Of a DNA stretch of 56,854 bases, positions 27,319 through 35,961 are shown one piece after another. The stretch's first letter is position 1; each line of letters begins with the position of its first letter. The DNA comes from Candidatus Heimdallarchaeota archaeon. Its GTDB lineage: Archaea; Asgardarchaeota; Heimdallarchaeia; JABLTI01. The stretch spans positions 1 through 56,854 of the forward strand of contig JAHLVZ010000008.1 of NCBI GenBank assembly GCA_019058165.1, read 5' to 3'. A program made the position numbers and the translations under genes. The notes beneath the pieces were generated by a model, which had not been told where the DNA came from, searched no databases, and was given only the letters and a program-made list of their open reading frames with translations.

Positions 27319-27639
27319 TTATTCAATTACTTTCAAAAGCAATATTTTCTTTTCAAATCCCCCTCGTTCTCTCTTTTTAGTTAGTCGCTTCTTTTCAAAT
27401 TCTGAAAAAGCTATTCACTCAAGATTCAATATTGAAGAGATTATTTCCATAAGATCTATTAATTCTTCAAGCTGTTTAGATTCACAGTATTCCTTTGATT
27501 CCTCAACTAATTTTTTCCCTAAATATTCCAAATACTCTTCATCATTTCTAATTTTTTCAGTGATTGGTTTTTTTCCTTGTTCTTCAATTATTGTAGGGAT
27601 ATTGTCTCTTACTAATTTATTATAATGCTTTTCAGACAA
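27319..27639 (-). pseudogene. MazG-like nucleotide pyrophosphohydrolase interrupted by an in-frame TGA
   Basis: The first 74 codons (27415-27639) encode YNKLVRDNIPTII, YLGKKLVEESKEY and EELIDLMEIISSIL, the all-alpha NTP pyrophosphohydrolase family of about 105 residues that removes abnormal nucleotides. A TGA at 27415-27417 interrupts it. The same frame then continues without shift for 31 codons (FEKKRLTKKRERGGFEKKILL...) to a TAA at 27319-27321. This restores the family's normal C-terminus, including its RGGFEK motif, for 106 residues in total. The TGA aligns with a position that is usually Gly, so a single G-to-T change (GGA to TGA) explains it. The Glu/Asp metal ligands lie before the stop. 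TTG start with GTGAT upstream. A sequencing error or read-through cannot be excluded. Confidence 0.75.
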
Positions 27640-27773
27640 ATTAAATCACGAGTTTAAATATAATACAGTGAATTAAAACTTAGTTGCATGTTAATAAGCA
27701 AAATAATTCGAGTGAAGTATTGGAAAAATTAATAGTTAATACTTGAAAGTTTACTTGTGGAGGATAAAAACGA

Positions 27774-28829
27774 ATGGGTGTTACAAAACTCGGTGACTTA
27801 TTTGCGGAACGTCAAGAAGTTAGCTTTGAGTTTTTCAAAGACAGAGCAATTGCTTTTGATGGCAATAATATTCTTTATCAATTCTTAACTCGAATCAGAC
27901 AATCTGATGGTAGTCTTTTAACCGATGAACATGGCAATGTGACGAGTCATCTCTCCGGATTATTATATCGAATCATTAGATCCATAGACAGTGGAATAAA
28001 AGTTGTGTTTATCTTTGATGGCAAACCTCCTGAAGAAAAACAAAAGGAAATTCTAAGAAGAAAGACTGTAAAAAAGGAAGCTGAGGTTGCATATGAAGAG
28101 GCTTTAGAAAGAGGCGACATGGAATTAGCCCAAAGATATGCGCAAAGAACAGCTCGTTTAACTTCACCTATGATAGAGGATGCAAAGAGATTATTGAGTT
28201 TAATGGGTGTTCCTGTTATACAGGCCCTCTCAGAGGGTGAAGGTCAAGCAGCAATTATGGCGAAAAACGGTGATGTTTGGGCTAGTTGCTCACAAGATTA
28301 TGACAGCTTACTTTTCGGAACACCAAGACTAGTAAGGAATCTCACAATCTCAGGAAAAAGAAAATTGCCACGGAAAAATGTGTATGTTGAAGTGAAACCT
28401 GAGCTAATTGAACTAGAACCAGCATTAGAAGTAATTGAATTAACACAAGAAGAACTTATTGATACAGCAATATTACTCGGAACAGACTTCAATCCTAATG
28501 GTATTGGAGTATCAGGAATTGGTCCAAAAACTGCTTTGAAGTTAGTGAAAGAACATAAGACACTCGAGAGAATTCTCGAACTCCCAAAAATGTCTGAAGC
28601 AAAAATTGATTTTGATATAAAAACAATAAGAGATCTCTTTTTGAAACCTGCAATAATAACAGATTTTACTTTACAATGGTCTTCTCCAGATATTGGAAAA
28701 ATTGTGGATTTCCTAGCAGGAGAAAGAGGGTTTTCTGAGACGAGAGTAAGAAACGCTCTTGAGAGAACAATAAAGAAAGCTGAAGAAAAGAAAAAGCAAC
28801 CCACACTTGATTCATTTTTTAGTGGATAA
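27774..28829 (+). CDS. fen: flap endonuclease FEN1
   Basis: Structure-specific 5' nuclease that removes flaps during Okazaki-fragment maturation and base-excision repair. Acidic catalytic residues are in place: Asp29 (AFDGNN), Asp82 (FIFDGKPP), Glu154 and Glu156 (SEGEGQAA), Asp175 and Asp177 (SQDYDSLLFG) and Asp238 (GTDFN). The helix-hairpin-helix GVSGIGPKTALKL follows. The C-terminal QPTLDSFF (342-349) is a PIP box for PCNA. The 351-residue length is normal. The N-terminal GVTKLGDLF replaces the more usual GV-x-I-x-DL-I. GGAGG lies about 8 bases before the ATG. Confidence 0.96.
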   Translation: MGVTKLGDLFAERQEVSFEFFKDRAIAFDGNNILYQFLTRIRQSDGSLLTDEHGNVTSHLSGLLYRIIRSIDSGIKVVFIFDGKPPEEKQKEILRRKTVKKEAEVAYEEALERGDMELAQRYAQRTARLTSPMIEDAKRLLSLMGVPVIQALSEGEGQAAIMAKNGDVWASCSQDYDSLLFGTPRLVRNLTISGKRKLPRKNVYVEVKPELIELEPALEVIELTQEELIDTAILLGTDFNPNGIGVSGIGPKTALKLVKEHKTLERILELPKMSEAKIDFDIKTIRDLFLKPAIITDFTLQWSSPDIGKIVDFLAGERGFSETRVRNALERTIKKAEEKKKQPTLDSFFSG

Positions 28830-28852
28830 CAGAAAGAAAAAGAGAAGAAGAT

Positions 28853-28871
28853 GAGTGAATATATTTCACTC
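28853..28871. terminator. bidirectional hairpin between fen and tldE
   Basis: GAGTGAA and TTCACTC form a perfect 7-bp stem with a TATAT loop. It sits 24 bases past the fen stop and 4 bases past the convergent tldE stop, so it can serve both. Confidence 0.5.
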
Positions 28872-28874
28872 AAA

Positions 28875-30332
28875 TTAAAACATTGGATGTTTTCCAGTTA
28901 GTAGTGTTATAATTTTCAACATTGTTAGTCCCAAACGAGTTTTCAAATCAAATTTCTTTGCAGTTGTGGGAACACTTGAAAACCGGATATATGGGCAATT
29001 TCCTAGTAGCATTGATTTGGGTTCTTTGGAAATCATATCTATCTTCTTGATTAATTCAGGTAACATACCAGAGATAGAAATACCCTGAACGGGATATTTG
29101 ACCTCACCATTCTTAATGTACCAACCAAATCCTGTTACAGAAAAACGACCTGAACTTCGATCAGACATATGTAAACCCATTAGTGAGCGAATCATGAAGC
29201 CTTCTTGTGTTTCAGCAATCATTTCTTCTTTAGTTGAATCTCCACCAAGAATTTCCATTGTAGTATTACCTATTGATGGGGCAGTTTTTACGGGATCACC
29301 AAATCCTAGCATACCTGTTCGTGTGCTTTTACCATTTGATTCCAAACCAAGTTTACCGCCATAGTAAGTATCTAGTAGAAATGTTTGAAGGATACCTTTA
29401 TCGACCAAAACCGTTTTTTCTCTTGGCATACCCTCTCCATCATAAGTTGAGCTGGAGAGTTTTTCTGGATTTATTCCATTATCAATTAATGTGAAATCTT
29501 CAACTGATATCAGATTTCCTACTTGATCAGAATAAGGTGTAGCACCAGATGCAACATTATCACCACTCAATTGATTGAGAAGAAGAAGAAATAAACCACC
29601 CATAATACCTGTTGAAGCTTCTGGTTCAAGTATTATTGGCACTTCTTTTTCAAAATTCATTGTCTTTGGTGCTGCTGCTCTTTGTATTTCATAAATTGCC
29701 TCTTTTGCTAAGTCATTTATATTAAATGATTCGACGGAATTACCACCTTGAATTTCAAAAGCATAGTTTGGTATTAATCCCTTTGTTGTTATAGCTGCAG
29801 CCATACCTCCATAGCCAGCACTTTTGCTGGAGATATCTATACCGTTGGAATTGACTAATCGATCTTCAGATAATGCAAGAAATAATTGGCTTTGTAAGAA
29901 TTTCAAATGCTTAACATCAGTTATGGTTTCCTTTAGAATAGTTTGATCCTCAGCAATCATATCTGAAGTAATTTTCTCAAGTTCCTTATCATAAGGAATT
30001 TTGTTAATAGTTTTCTTAGAAGGTAATGGTAGAGATTTAAAGTCTGGATCTTTACCTTTAGATTTTGCATTTGATAAAGCTGCAGAAATAGTTGATTCCA
30101 ATCGTTCCTTTGTTAGAGTTTTTGTAAATCCAAAACCGAGATTTCCTTTACTAACTACTCTAAAGGATACCCCTGTTGAGATTCCAGCAGTTAATTTTGG
30201 CAAATTCTTTTCTACTGATAAGTTTATTTCACGAGAATTACTGCTAAATCCCTCTACTTGTTCAGCTCCTTTTTTCTCAGCGAATTTGAGTCCATACTCG
30301 AGTGCTTTTTCTATTGAATAATATTCAGCCAT
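28875..30332 (-). CDS. pmbA: TldE/PmbA-family protein, partner of TldD
   Basis: Non-catalytic or accessory half of the TldD/TldE peptidase that trims peptides and matures ribosomally made products. It has the PmbA-type architecture of about 485 residues: an N-terminal region with FRVVSKGNLGFGFT, a central PIILEPEAS and ATPYSDQVGN, and a C-terminal FSVTGFGWYIKNGEV. There is no HExxxH, as expected for TldE. ATG at 30332 is chosen, with GGAGGT (complement of 30341-30346) inside the last codons of tldD. A longer frame back to 30419 would overlap tldD and is rejected. Confidence 0.92.
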   Translation of the reverse strand: MAEYYSIEKALEYGLKFAEKKGAEQVEGFSSNSREINLSVEKNLPKLTAGISTGVSFRVVSKGNLGFGFTKTLTKERLESTISAALSNAKSKGKDPDFKSLPLPSKKTINKIPYDKELEKITSDMIAEDQTILKETITDVKHLKFLQSQLFLALSEDRLVNSNGIDISSKSAGYGGMAAAITTKGLIPNYAFEIQGGNSVESFNINDLAKEAIYEIQRAAAPKTMNFEKEVPIILEPEASTGIMGGLFLLLLNQLSGDNVASGATPYSDQVGNLISVEDFTLIDNGINPEKLSSSTYDGEGMPREKTVLVDKGILQTFLLDTYYGGKLGLESNGKSTRTGMLGFGDPVKTAPSIGNTTMEILGGDSTKEEMIAETQEGFMIRSLMGLHMSDRSSGRFSVTGFGWYIKNGEVKYPVQGISISGMLPELIKKIDMISKEPKSMLLGNCPYIRFSSVPTTAKKFDLKTRLGLTMLKIITLLTGKHPMF

Positions 30333-30337
30333 CTTTT

Positions 30338-31753
30338 TTAACCTCCAATAGTCATCACTTTCACAGCACACCAACCTCCACCAGTTCCTGTTGGTGCACG
30401 TTGTCCATCCTTTCCGCAAAAACCAGTGTTTGCTGAAGGATCCGTCATTTTATTAGAAATACCAAGTAACTTTCCAAGTGTCTCGAGTGTATTACCCGTT
30501 AGTGTTGTAGCTCGGCGCATATCACTAATTTCTCCGTTTTTGACTTCATAAACTTCTGCAACACCAAAATTGAAGGTACCTCGGATAGGGTCTACTTGTC
30601 CTCCACCAGCTCGTTTCAATAAAGCTCCATTTTTCACAAGTTCTAAAATTTCATCTTCAGATAAATCTTGACCTTTTGAAGCTTCTAAGTAAGTATTTCG
30701 CATTCGCACTATTGGGAAACTTGAATAATATTCAGCTCGACAATTGCCTGTAGGTCTAAGATTGAAATGTGTTGCATTTGATCTATCTGTTAGATAGGTT
30801 TCCAAAATGCCATCTTTTATAATTTCAGTTCTTTCTACAGCAACACCTTCATCATCATATCTCATAAATCCAAAGGTTCTGGATTTGTATCCGGGAACAT
30901 ACTCAAGAGTTCCATCGTCTATAAGATTTACGAAACTAGGAGCAAGTCTCTTGTTTAATTTACCTCTAAGAACACCCGCTGTTCTTATAAAATCAGCTTC
31001 AGCACTATGTCCTGCTGCTTCATGAGCAAAAACAAAGTTTAACGAACCATCTAAAACCACAGGATATTTTCCTGGCTTAATTGGTTTCGCTTCTAAACCT
31101 CTTATTGTTCTCATTTTAGTTTCTTCAGCTCGTTTCACAACATCAACGTTATCAAAAAGCTCGTATCCACCCACATGTCCTGCACGTCCCATTCCTTGAT
31201 TTGTTTCGGTACCTTTTCGTGCAGTTGGCATCATATAGAAGTTAGTATATGGTCTTTCTTCGTAAATTAAAGTACCTTCGGATGTTGCTAATGTTTGTCT
31301 TCTTAAAACATCAGTATAAAATAATCTTGTTGATTTTATTTTATTTTCATCATCACGAAGCTGCTTATCTGTATCCAATACTAATTTCATTTTTTCTTCA
31401 AAAGAAACATCTTGTGCTGGTTTTTTCTGTTTTATAACAACTTTATCTTTAACGACATCAACCGAAGCAAGTTCAACCTTATCATCCGATAATTTCTTTG
31501 ATGTCTTTTGAGCACTTAATGCCATTAGAAATACGTCTTTGTAATGTTCTTTAGAACCATAAGCAAAACCCAGGACACCATCTTTTAGTAAACGTATTCC
31601 AATACCAGCTTCAGAACCTGCGGAGGATGTTTGCACTTTTCCATCAATAACTTCTATTGAAGTATAAAGTGAATCTTCATCCCTTATGTCCACATAAGTT
31701 GCATTTTCTTTTGAAGCCATTTCGAAAATTTTCTCATATAAGCTTTCATCCAA
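30338..31753 (-). CDS. tldD: TldD metallopeptidase
   Basis: Zinc-dependent peptidase subunit that works as a heterodimer with TldE. The family zinc motif HEAAGH (HExxxH) is at 244-249, with flanking FVFAHEAAGHSAEADFI. The N-terminal GIGIRLLKDGVLGFAYGS and the C-terminal GFCGKDGQRAPTG with a conserved Cys ligand are also present. 471 residues, normal length. It is cotranscribed with tldE just downstream (5-base gap). Confidence 0.95.
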   Translation of the reverse strand: MDESLYEKIFEMASKENATYVDIRDEDSLYTSIEVIDGKVQTSSAGSEAGIGIRLLKDGVLGFAYGSKEHYKDVFLMALSAQKTSKKLSDDKVELASVDVVKDKVVIKQKKPAQDVSFEEKMKLVLDTDKQLRDDENKIKSTRLFYTDVLRRQTLATSEGTLIYEERPYTNFYMMPTARKGTETNQGMGRAGHVGGYELFDNVDVVKRAEETKMRTIRGLEAKPIKPGKYPVVLDGSLNFVFAHEAAGHSAEADFIRTAGVLRGKLNKRLAPSFVNLIDDGTLEYVPGYKSRTFGFMRYDDEGVAVERTEIIKDGILETYLTDRSNATHFNLRPTGNCRAEYYSSFPIVRMRNTYLEASKGQDLSEDEILELVKNGALLKRAGGGQVDPIRGTFNFGVAEVYEVKNGEISDMRRATTLTGNTLETLGKLLGISNKMTDPSANTGFCGKDGQRAPTGTGGGWCAVKVMTIGG

Positions 31754-31847
31754 ATTTCAAAACCGCCTAACATATACTGTTTTTACTTTTAAGAAATAAA
31801 GTGAAATCAGTTTAAAAATAAAACTCACAATTTGTAAATAGAAAATT

Positions 31848-32414
31848 CTAAGGTTCAGGAGGTTTTATCGAACAGATTTTGCTCATTTGTCCAGTTAATA
31901 CTCTGATTTCGTGTTTATCAGATAGGACACCAGTTATTTCTTCTTTAAATGATCCTTTTTTGTCTGTCTTTTTAGTATAAACTGGTTGATTTGTTTCTGG
32001 ATTCAAACCAAAGAACAATGAAATTTTTGGGGAGGCTTCAAGACGTAGTATTTCATTTTTTAATTTTGATACTTTTTTAATTGTAACAGCTGCTTTCTTT
32101 GTTTGATGAGATATAGAAATTTCTTGGCCTTTATCACTCTCTGTGAAAATGTTACCATTTAAAGACCCTATGAATTGTAATACCTTGTGTGTTTTGGAAT
32201 CAATAACTTCTAAGAGGTTGTTACCAGGATGACCGATTGTTTCGAAAGTCATTGCTCCAGATTTAGAGAATGTTTTATCTTGAGGGGGGAATGCAGTAAA
32301 TCTTATTTTTGCGCCCTTATATTTACTAAATCCATTTATTGATACTTTTAGACCAAGTTCTTTTCTTGTTAGATCATATTTTTGAGTCACGGTAAATGTT
32401 ATTGTATAAGCCAA
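31848..32414 (-). CDS. beta-rich hypothetical protein, 188 aa
   Basis: Not recognised. Soluble, Lys-rich, with regularly spaced beta segments over its whole length (YTITFTVTQKYDL, ELGLKVSINGF, ISISHQTKKAAVTIKKV, HEIRVLTGQM). The C-terminal half (KISLFFGLNPETNQPVYTK followed by KKGSFKEE) resembles an Ig-like or transthyretin-like strand pattern. No signal peptide. Stand-alone minus-strand gene. Confidence 0.65.
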   Translation of the reverse strand: MAYTITFTVTQKYDLTRKELGLKVSINGFSKYKGAKIRFTAFPPQDKTFSKSGAMTFETIGHPGNNLLEVIDSKTHKVLQFIGSLNGNIFTESDKGQEISISHQTKKAAVTIKKVSKLKNEILRLEASPKISLFFGLNPETNQPVYTKKTDKKGSFKEEITGVLSDKHEIRVLTGQMSKICSIKPPEP

Positions 32415-32514
32415 TTGATTTCAACTCTTTTTTTATATAGACTAGTATGACATTATCCACACTATAATAAATAAATTGCCTTGAACTCTAGACCAATGGT
32501 AAACAGAAAATAGC

Positions 32515-32841
32515 TCAACCTTCTACAGGTAATCCTTCTGCAATTTGATAATAATGGATTGCCAAATCTTCTTGATCCATTAATGCATATAATGCACTGA
32601 TTCTAATCCAGATGATCTTATTTGTTGGATCTTTAGAAGCTGCTTCATGCCAACATTGTAATGAGCTCTCAAACTGAGCCTGATAAAACAGTGATTCAGC
32701 TAAACAGCTCCAATAATTTGGATCTATACTGTTTTCTTCAATAATTGCATTCGAAAAAATTTCTGTTGCAGTTGCGAAATCCCGATTCTGCAAAGCAATT
32801 CTTCCTAATTCAATCATGTTTCTTACTATTACACATGCCAT
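32515..32841 (-). CDS. TPR-repeat protein, 108 aa
   Basis: Nearly three tetratricopeptide-type helix pairs: LGRIALQNRDFATATEIFSNAI (about 12-33), YWSCLAESLFYQAQFESSLQCW (about 43-64) and IWIRISALYALMDQEDLAIHYY (about 76-97). The A-x-x-x-x-x-x-Y/F and Asp/Glu positions of the repeat are visible. Probably a protein-protein adaptor; the partner is unknown. Confidence 0.75.
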   Translation of the reverse strand: MACVIVRNMIELGRIALQNRDFATATEIFSNAIIEENSIDPNYWSCLAESLFYQAQFESSLQCWHEAASKDPTNKIIWIRISALYALMDQEDLAIHYYQIAEGLPVEG

Positions 32842-33024
32842 TTTAGTGTGACCCTTTCTCTTTTCAGGAGATCCGACTCCTAATAGTAATTAGGCATTTA
32901 TCTTTAAAAAGGAGCAACTAGAGATGGAGATAACCGAAAGTATTCTAGAATCAAATGATAAAAAGAACTGAAGGTAGTAACTTGGAGCTTTAACCCAAGG
33001 ATACTACTATGATAGTTTTAACTT

Positions 33025-33588
33025 TCATCTTCGTCCATAGCCATATGAATAACCAGGCGAATAATAATACGATTCTTTCTTCTTTGAAACAAGTGCGATT
33101 ATTATTGTAAATAGTAAGATCAATGCACTAAGTGGTATCGGAATATATCTATCAGTTACTGGTCCTGTGGCTTTCATTCCAAGAAACCAGATTATTGGTT
33201 GCATTCCATCAGCAATAAATGCTAAGATAAAGAAGAGGCTAGAAAGTTTCAATTTGAAAAAGGCAACTATAATGCCTATAACTATCATACCCATGCCTAT
33301 ATACCATAAAATCATCATAAATGTACCCGTTGGTAAACCTAAAAATGGGGCAGACGTAAAAGCAGTATTCCATGAATCGGGATTAAAGAAACTTGTACCC
33401 GAAGTCAAGAATTTGAAGAAACCAAAACCGGATTCACCGCCAACTTTTGCATCATAAAATCTACCTTGAAATTCAATGGTAAACACTGCAGGATCAACAC
33501 TTGTATCACTTACAATTAGAAGGCTCACAGGGACTAATACGAGAGTAACGGCTGCGAAGATAATGACTAATGCTTTACCCAATTTCAT
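33025..33588 (-). CDS. four-helix membrane protein, 187 aa
   Basis: N-terminal hydrophobic segment (about 5-27), an extracytoplasmic Gly/Phe-rich loop of about 60 residues, then three more membrane helices (about 87-112, 115-137, 145-165) and a Tyr/Gly-rich end (YYYSPGYSYGYG). No family recognised. The ATG has GGTGA 6-10 bases upstream. Confidence 0.75.
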   Translation of the reverse strand: MKLGKALVIIFAAVTLVLVPVSLLIVSDTSVDPAVFTIEFQGRFYDAKVGGESGFGFFKFLTSGTSFFNPDSWNTAFTSAPFLGLPTGTFMMILWYIGMGMIVIGIIVAFFKLKLSSLFFILAFIADGMQPIIWFLGMKATGPVTDRYIPIPLSALILLFTIIIALVSKKKESYYYSPGYSYGYGRR

Positions 33589-33697
33589 TCACCATAATAT
33601 ATTATATAACCTAATGATAAATTAGGTATTCTTATATTAAATCCTTTGTTTTTGGACATAGATTGCATACCTTTGCGATTTTTTCTGCTTTAATTTC

Positions 33698-33709
33698 GTG
33701 AGGCCTCAC
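33698..33709. repeat. 12-base perfect palindrome GTGAGGCCTCAC
   Basis: Lies in the 210-base gap between the membrane protein gene (33588) and the zinc-ribbon gene (33799). The surrounding 33680-33790 stretch is somewhat more GC-rich than other gaps. It may be an operator or part of a small RNA; nothing else is recognisable there. Confidence 0.3.
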
Positions 33710-33798
33710 TTTGAGCTTGTTTTAATGCTCGGGTATACAGGACATGTTTCTGAGTTCATTCATTTGCTGAGATCTGTGATTGGGTGCAGGTGATCTAT

Positions 33799-34059
33799 TC
33801 AAGGGAATGATTGATGAGTAGCAACAAGGGAATTTTGTCTTTTTTTGATTTCATCAACTATGCTTTTATCGGTTAATTTTTCTACTTCTACAACAACTAT
33901 GGTAAAATCGCAACTTGGACAGTTTAACACAGCAATTTCTTCGCTCTTTATATGATATAAATGGACTTTTGGTTTACGGGTGCAGTCACATTCTAAACAT
34001 CTTTCACCCCAGACATCATGAATCAATCGTTCTTGGTGTCCATGTATTTGTGACATCAT
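33799..34059 (-). CDS. zinc-ribbon-like small protein, 86 aa
   Basis: CLECDC (Cys21, 24, 26) and CPSC (Cys47, 50), about 20 residues apart, form a two-knuckle zinc-binding arrangement, with several His nearby (HxHHxxH). A helical C-terminus of about 25 residues follows. A TATA-like CCTTTAAAAG lies at about 34093-34102 on the minus strand. Function unknown; nucleic-acid or protein binding is typical for such ribbons. Confidence 0.65.
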   Translation of the reverse strand: MMSQIHGHQERLIHDVWGERCLECDCTRKPKVHLYHIKSEEIAVLNCPSCDFTIVVVEVEKLTDKSIVDEIKKRQNSLVATHQSFP

Positions 34060-34169
34060 TTTTCATCACTCACTAGGTATTTCGACAAAATTCCTTTTAA
34101 AGGAATGAACTAGAGAAATGAACGCACAAAAAACAGATTATCTGTGGAAAAAATAAGAGAAGAAATTAT

Positions 34170-35471
34170 CTAAAAGGGTCTGAAATGCCTTTCCTTGATA
34201 ACTTCTTTGTTAGCTGAATAATTTGGACCGGGACTTTGCTTATTCTTGAGATCCTTTATCCATTCAATTAGTTTCCTATCTTCATCGGGATCTAAACCTT
34301 TCACCTCAAAGATAAGAATATTGAAATTTAAGCCAGCTTTTTGCCATAATTCATACATAGCAGTTGTTCTAGGTCCGATGTGCTCTGCAAGTTGTTCTCG
34401 AGGATTAATTGTAAATTTGTGTAATTGCTTCATAACATCTTCCGAAAAAGCGAATTTTGATAAGAAAAAGATATTATTTGAAAAATCACTATCCGACCAC
34501 AAAGCATCAACGTTTATACCCCCGACATCAGCAATCACTTTCTCCACTTTATCATAAACGATTTCCTTTGAATAAACATGTAGTTTATCAAGTTCTTTCC
34601 AATCGATATTTTCAGATGAAATCCACATTAATTCTTCGATTTTTCTTCCTAATCTCTGATGGGTAACAGAACGCCACCTAAGCTTTATTGGTAAATCTCC
34701 TTTTGTAGCTAAATATTGTATTACAATATGTCCAAGTGCTTCACGATCATCATATGATGCTTTGGGTTGCTCAATTTCGAATAAACTTGGTCTAAATGGA
34801 ACTGCCTCAGATAAAACTCTAGAGATTCTCTCGAAGTCACCTGGGGATTTCTTGTCATAGAGCCTTTTACCTTCAATCTCCTTGACTTCTCGTAGTTTCT
34901 TTACAGGACCAACTTCTCTAATCAACTCTCTATTTAGAATACTATCTAAAGCTGATAACCAATTCTTGCGTCCATCCAAATCATGTTCTGAACGTTTAAT
35001 CGTAAGAAATTCTGAATTAAAAGCTTCACTAAATATTTTCATTAGTTGATCAGCTGTTGGATAATAAGGAGCATTTGATGGCAAAGAGCAATCCAGAATA
35101 AGTATTTTACCTTCGGGTTTTACTTCCTCCAGGCTTTTCCCAAGATATGATTGGCGTTCTTCATTTGTTAAACTACCAATTATCTTTTCTGTGACGTTTT
35201 GAAAAATAATTCTATTTTCTTTCAAAAATTTTTCATTTTCTCTTGTAGCTTCTAGTGAAAACAAAGGAGCTAAATTTTCTTGGGACCAGAAAAGACTGCC
35301 AACCATTGCACCCCTTTTTCTGAAAGATTTATAGATTTTTGATAAAAAACTATCAATAATTTCTTTGAGTTCCTGGTATTCTTGAAAAGGAATGTTTTTT
35401 GCTTTCTCTCGCCAATCAGCTAATCCGACAATTGCTAGATACCATCGTCTTGGTACTTGAATTTTCATCAT
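34170..35471 (-). CDS. hypothetical protein, 433 aa
   Basis: Not recognised. Soluble alpha/beta protein with RRWYLAIVGLADWREKA at the N-terminus, a KILILDCSLPS strand-turn near 122-132, and a Trp/Arg-rich central part (KLRWRSVTHQRLGRK). It ends with FNILIFEVKGLDPDEDRKLIEW, where a FEVKG segment might be nuclease-like, but no full motif set is visible. No signal peptide or membrane helix. Start codon MM pair at 35471/35468. Stand-alone gene. Confidence 0.7.
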   Translation of the reverse strand: MMKIQVPRRWYLAIVGLADWREKAKNIPFQEYQELKEIIDSFLSKIYKSFRKRGAMVGSLFWSQENLAPLFSLEATRENEKFLKENRIIFQNVTEKIIGSLTNEERQSYLGKSLEEVKPEGKILILDCSLPSNAPYYPTADQLMKIFSEAFNSEFLTIKRSEHDLDGRKNWLSALDSILNRELIREVGPVKKLREVKEIEGKRLYDKKSPGDFERISRVLSEAVPFRPSLFEIEQPKASYDDREALGHIVIQYLATKGDLPIKLRWRSVTHQRLGRKIEELMWISSENIDWKELDKLHVYSKEIVYDKVEKVIADVGGINVDALWSDSDFSNNIFFLSKFAFSEDVMKQLHKFTINPREQLAEHIGPRTTAMYELWQKAGLNFNILIFEVKGLDPDEDRKLIEWIKDLKNKQSPGPNYSANKEVIKERHFRPF

Positions 35472-35566
35472 ACAAATTACACCACAAACAGATTGTTACT
35501 TTCTAATAACAAATAACATTTTCAGATATTAAGATTGTTTTACGGGAACACGAAACAACATAAGAA

Positions 35567-35851
35567 TTACGTGAAGGTTACTATCGTAATTCCTGTACCA
35601 CCTGCAATCAGCGATATTCCTATCAAAACTATCCCCTTTACTACTGTTTTTTTCCCACCCTTATCATCCCAACCAGTTGCCCATTTTATAGCTCCAACAA
35701 TTGCTAGGATAACACCAAGGGCAAAACAGATAGCAATGAGAAAAGCTACTGCATTTGAAAAAATTCTTGTGAAATTATCAGGAAGCTCTTTGATTTTATC
35801 TAAGAAATTATTCAAATCTAGTATCATTAATTGATAGCTAATACATTGCAT
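35567..35851 (-). CDS. small two-helix membrane protein, VirB2/TrbC-pilin-like size
   Basis: About 94 residues with two membrane helices (SNAVAFLIAICFALGVILAIVGAI and VVKGIVLIGISLIAGGTG) separated by a basic loop (KWATGWDDKGGKK). That is the shape of VirB2/TrbC-type small membrane proteins, but no conserved residue proves it and no secretion genes are nearby. The start is uncertain: ATG at 35851 (GGCGAT upstream) or at 35827; a TTG at 35899 is less likely. Confidence 0.5.
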   Translation of the reverse strand: MQCISYQLMILDLNNFLDKIKELPDNFTRIFSNAVAFLIAICFALGVILAIVGAIKWATGWDDKGGKKTVVKGIVLIGISLIAGGTGITIVTFT

Positions 35852-35961
35852 AGCATCGCCTAAAATTGATATTCGAAAATCAACATAAAAAGACCACAAA
35901 TATACATCATTTTCCCAACAAACGTTAACATTAAATGTAATAGAGAAAATGATTACTTAAC

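Noticed and set aside
27415-27417. Selenocysteine reading of the in-frame TGA
   Set aside because: The position aligns with Gly, not Cys, in the family, it is not in an active site, and no SECIS-like hairpin was recognised just downstream.
28298-28873. Minus-strand 191-codon frame inside fen
   Set aside because: Antisense shadow of FEN1; Ser/Phe/Ile-rich low-complexity translation.
28875-30419. Longer TldE frame starting at 30419
   Set aside because: It would overlap tldD by 82 bases and has no ribosome binding site; GGAGGT precedes the ATG at 30332.
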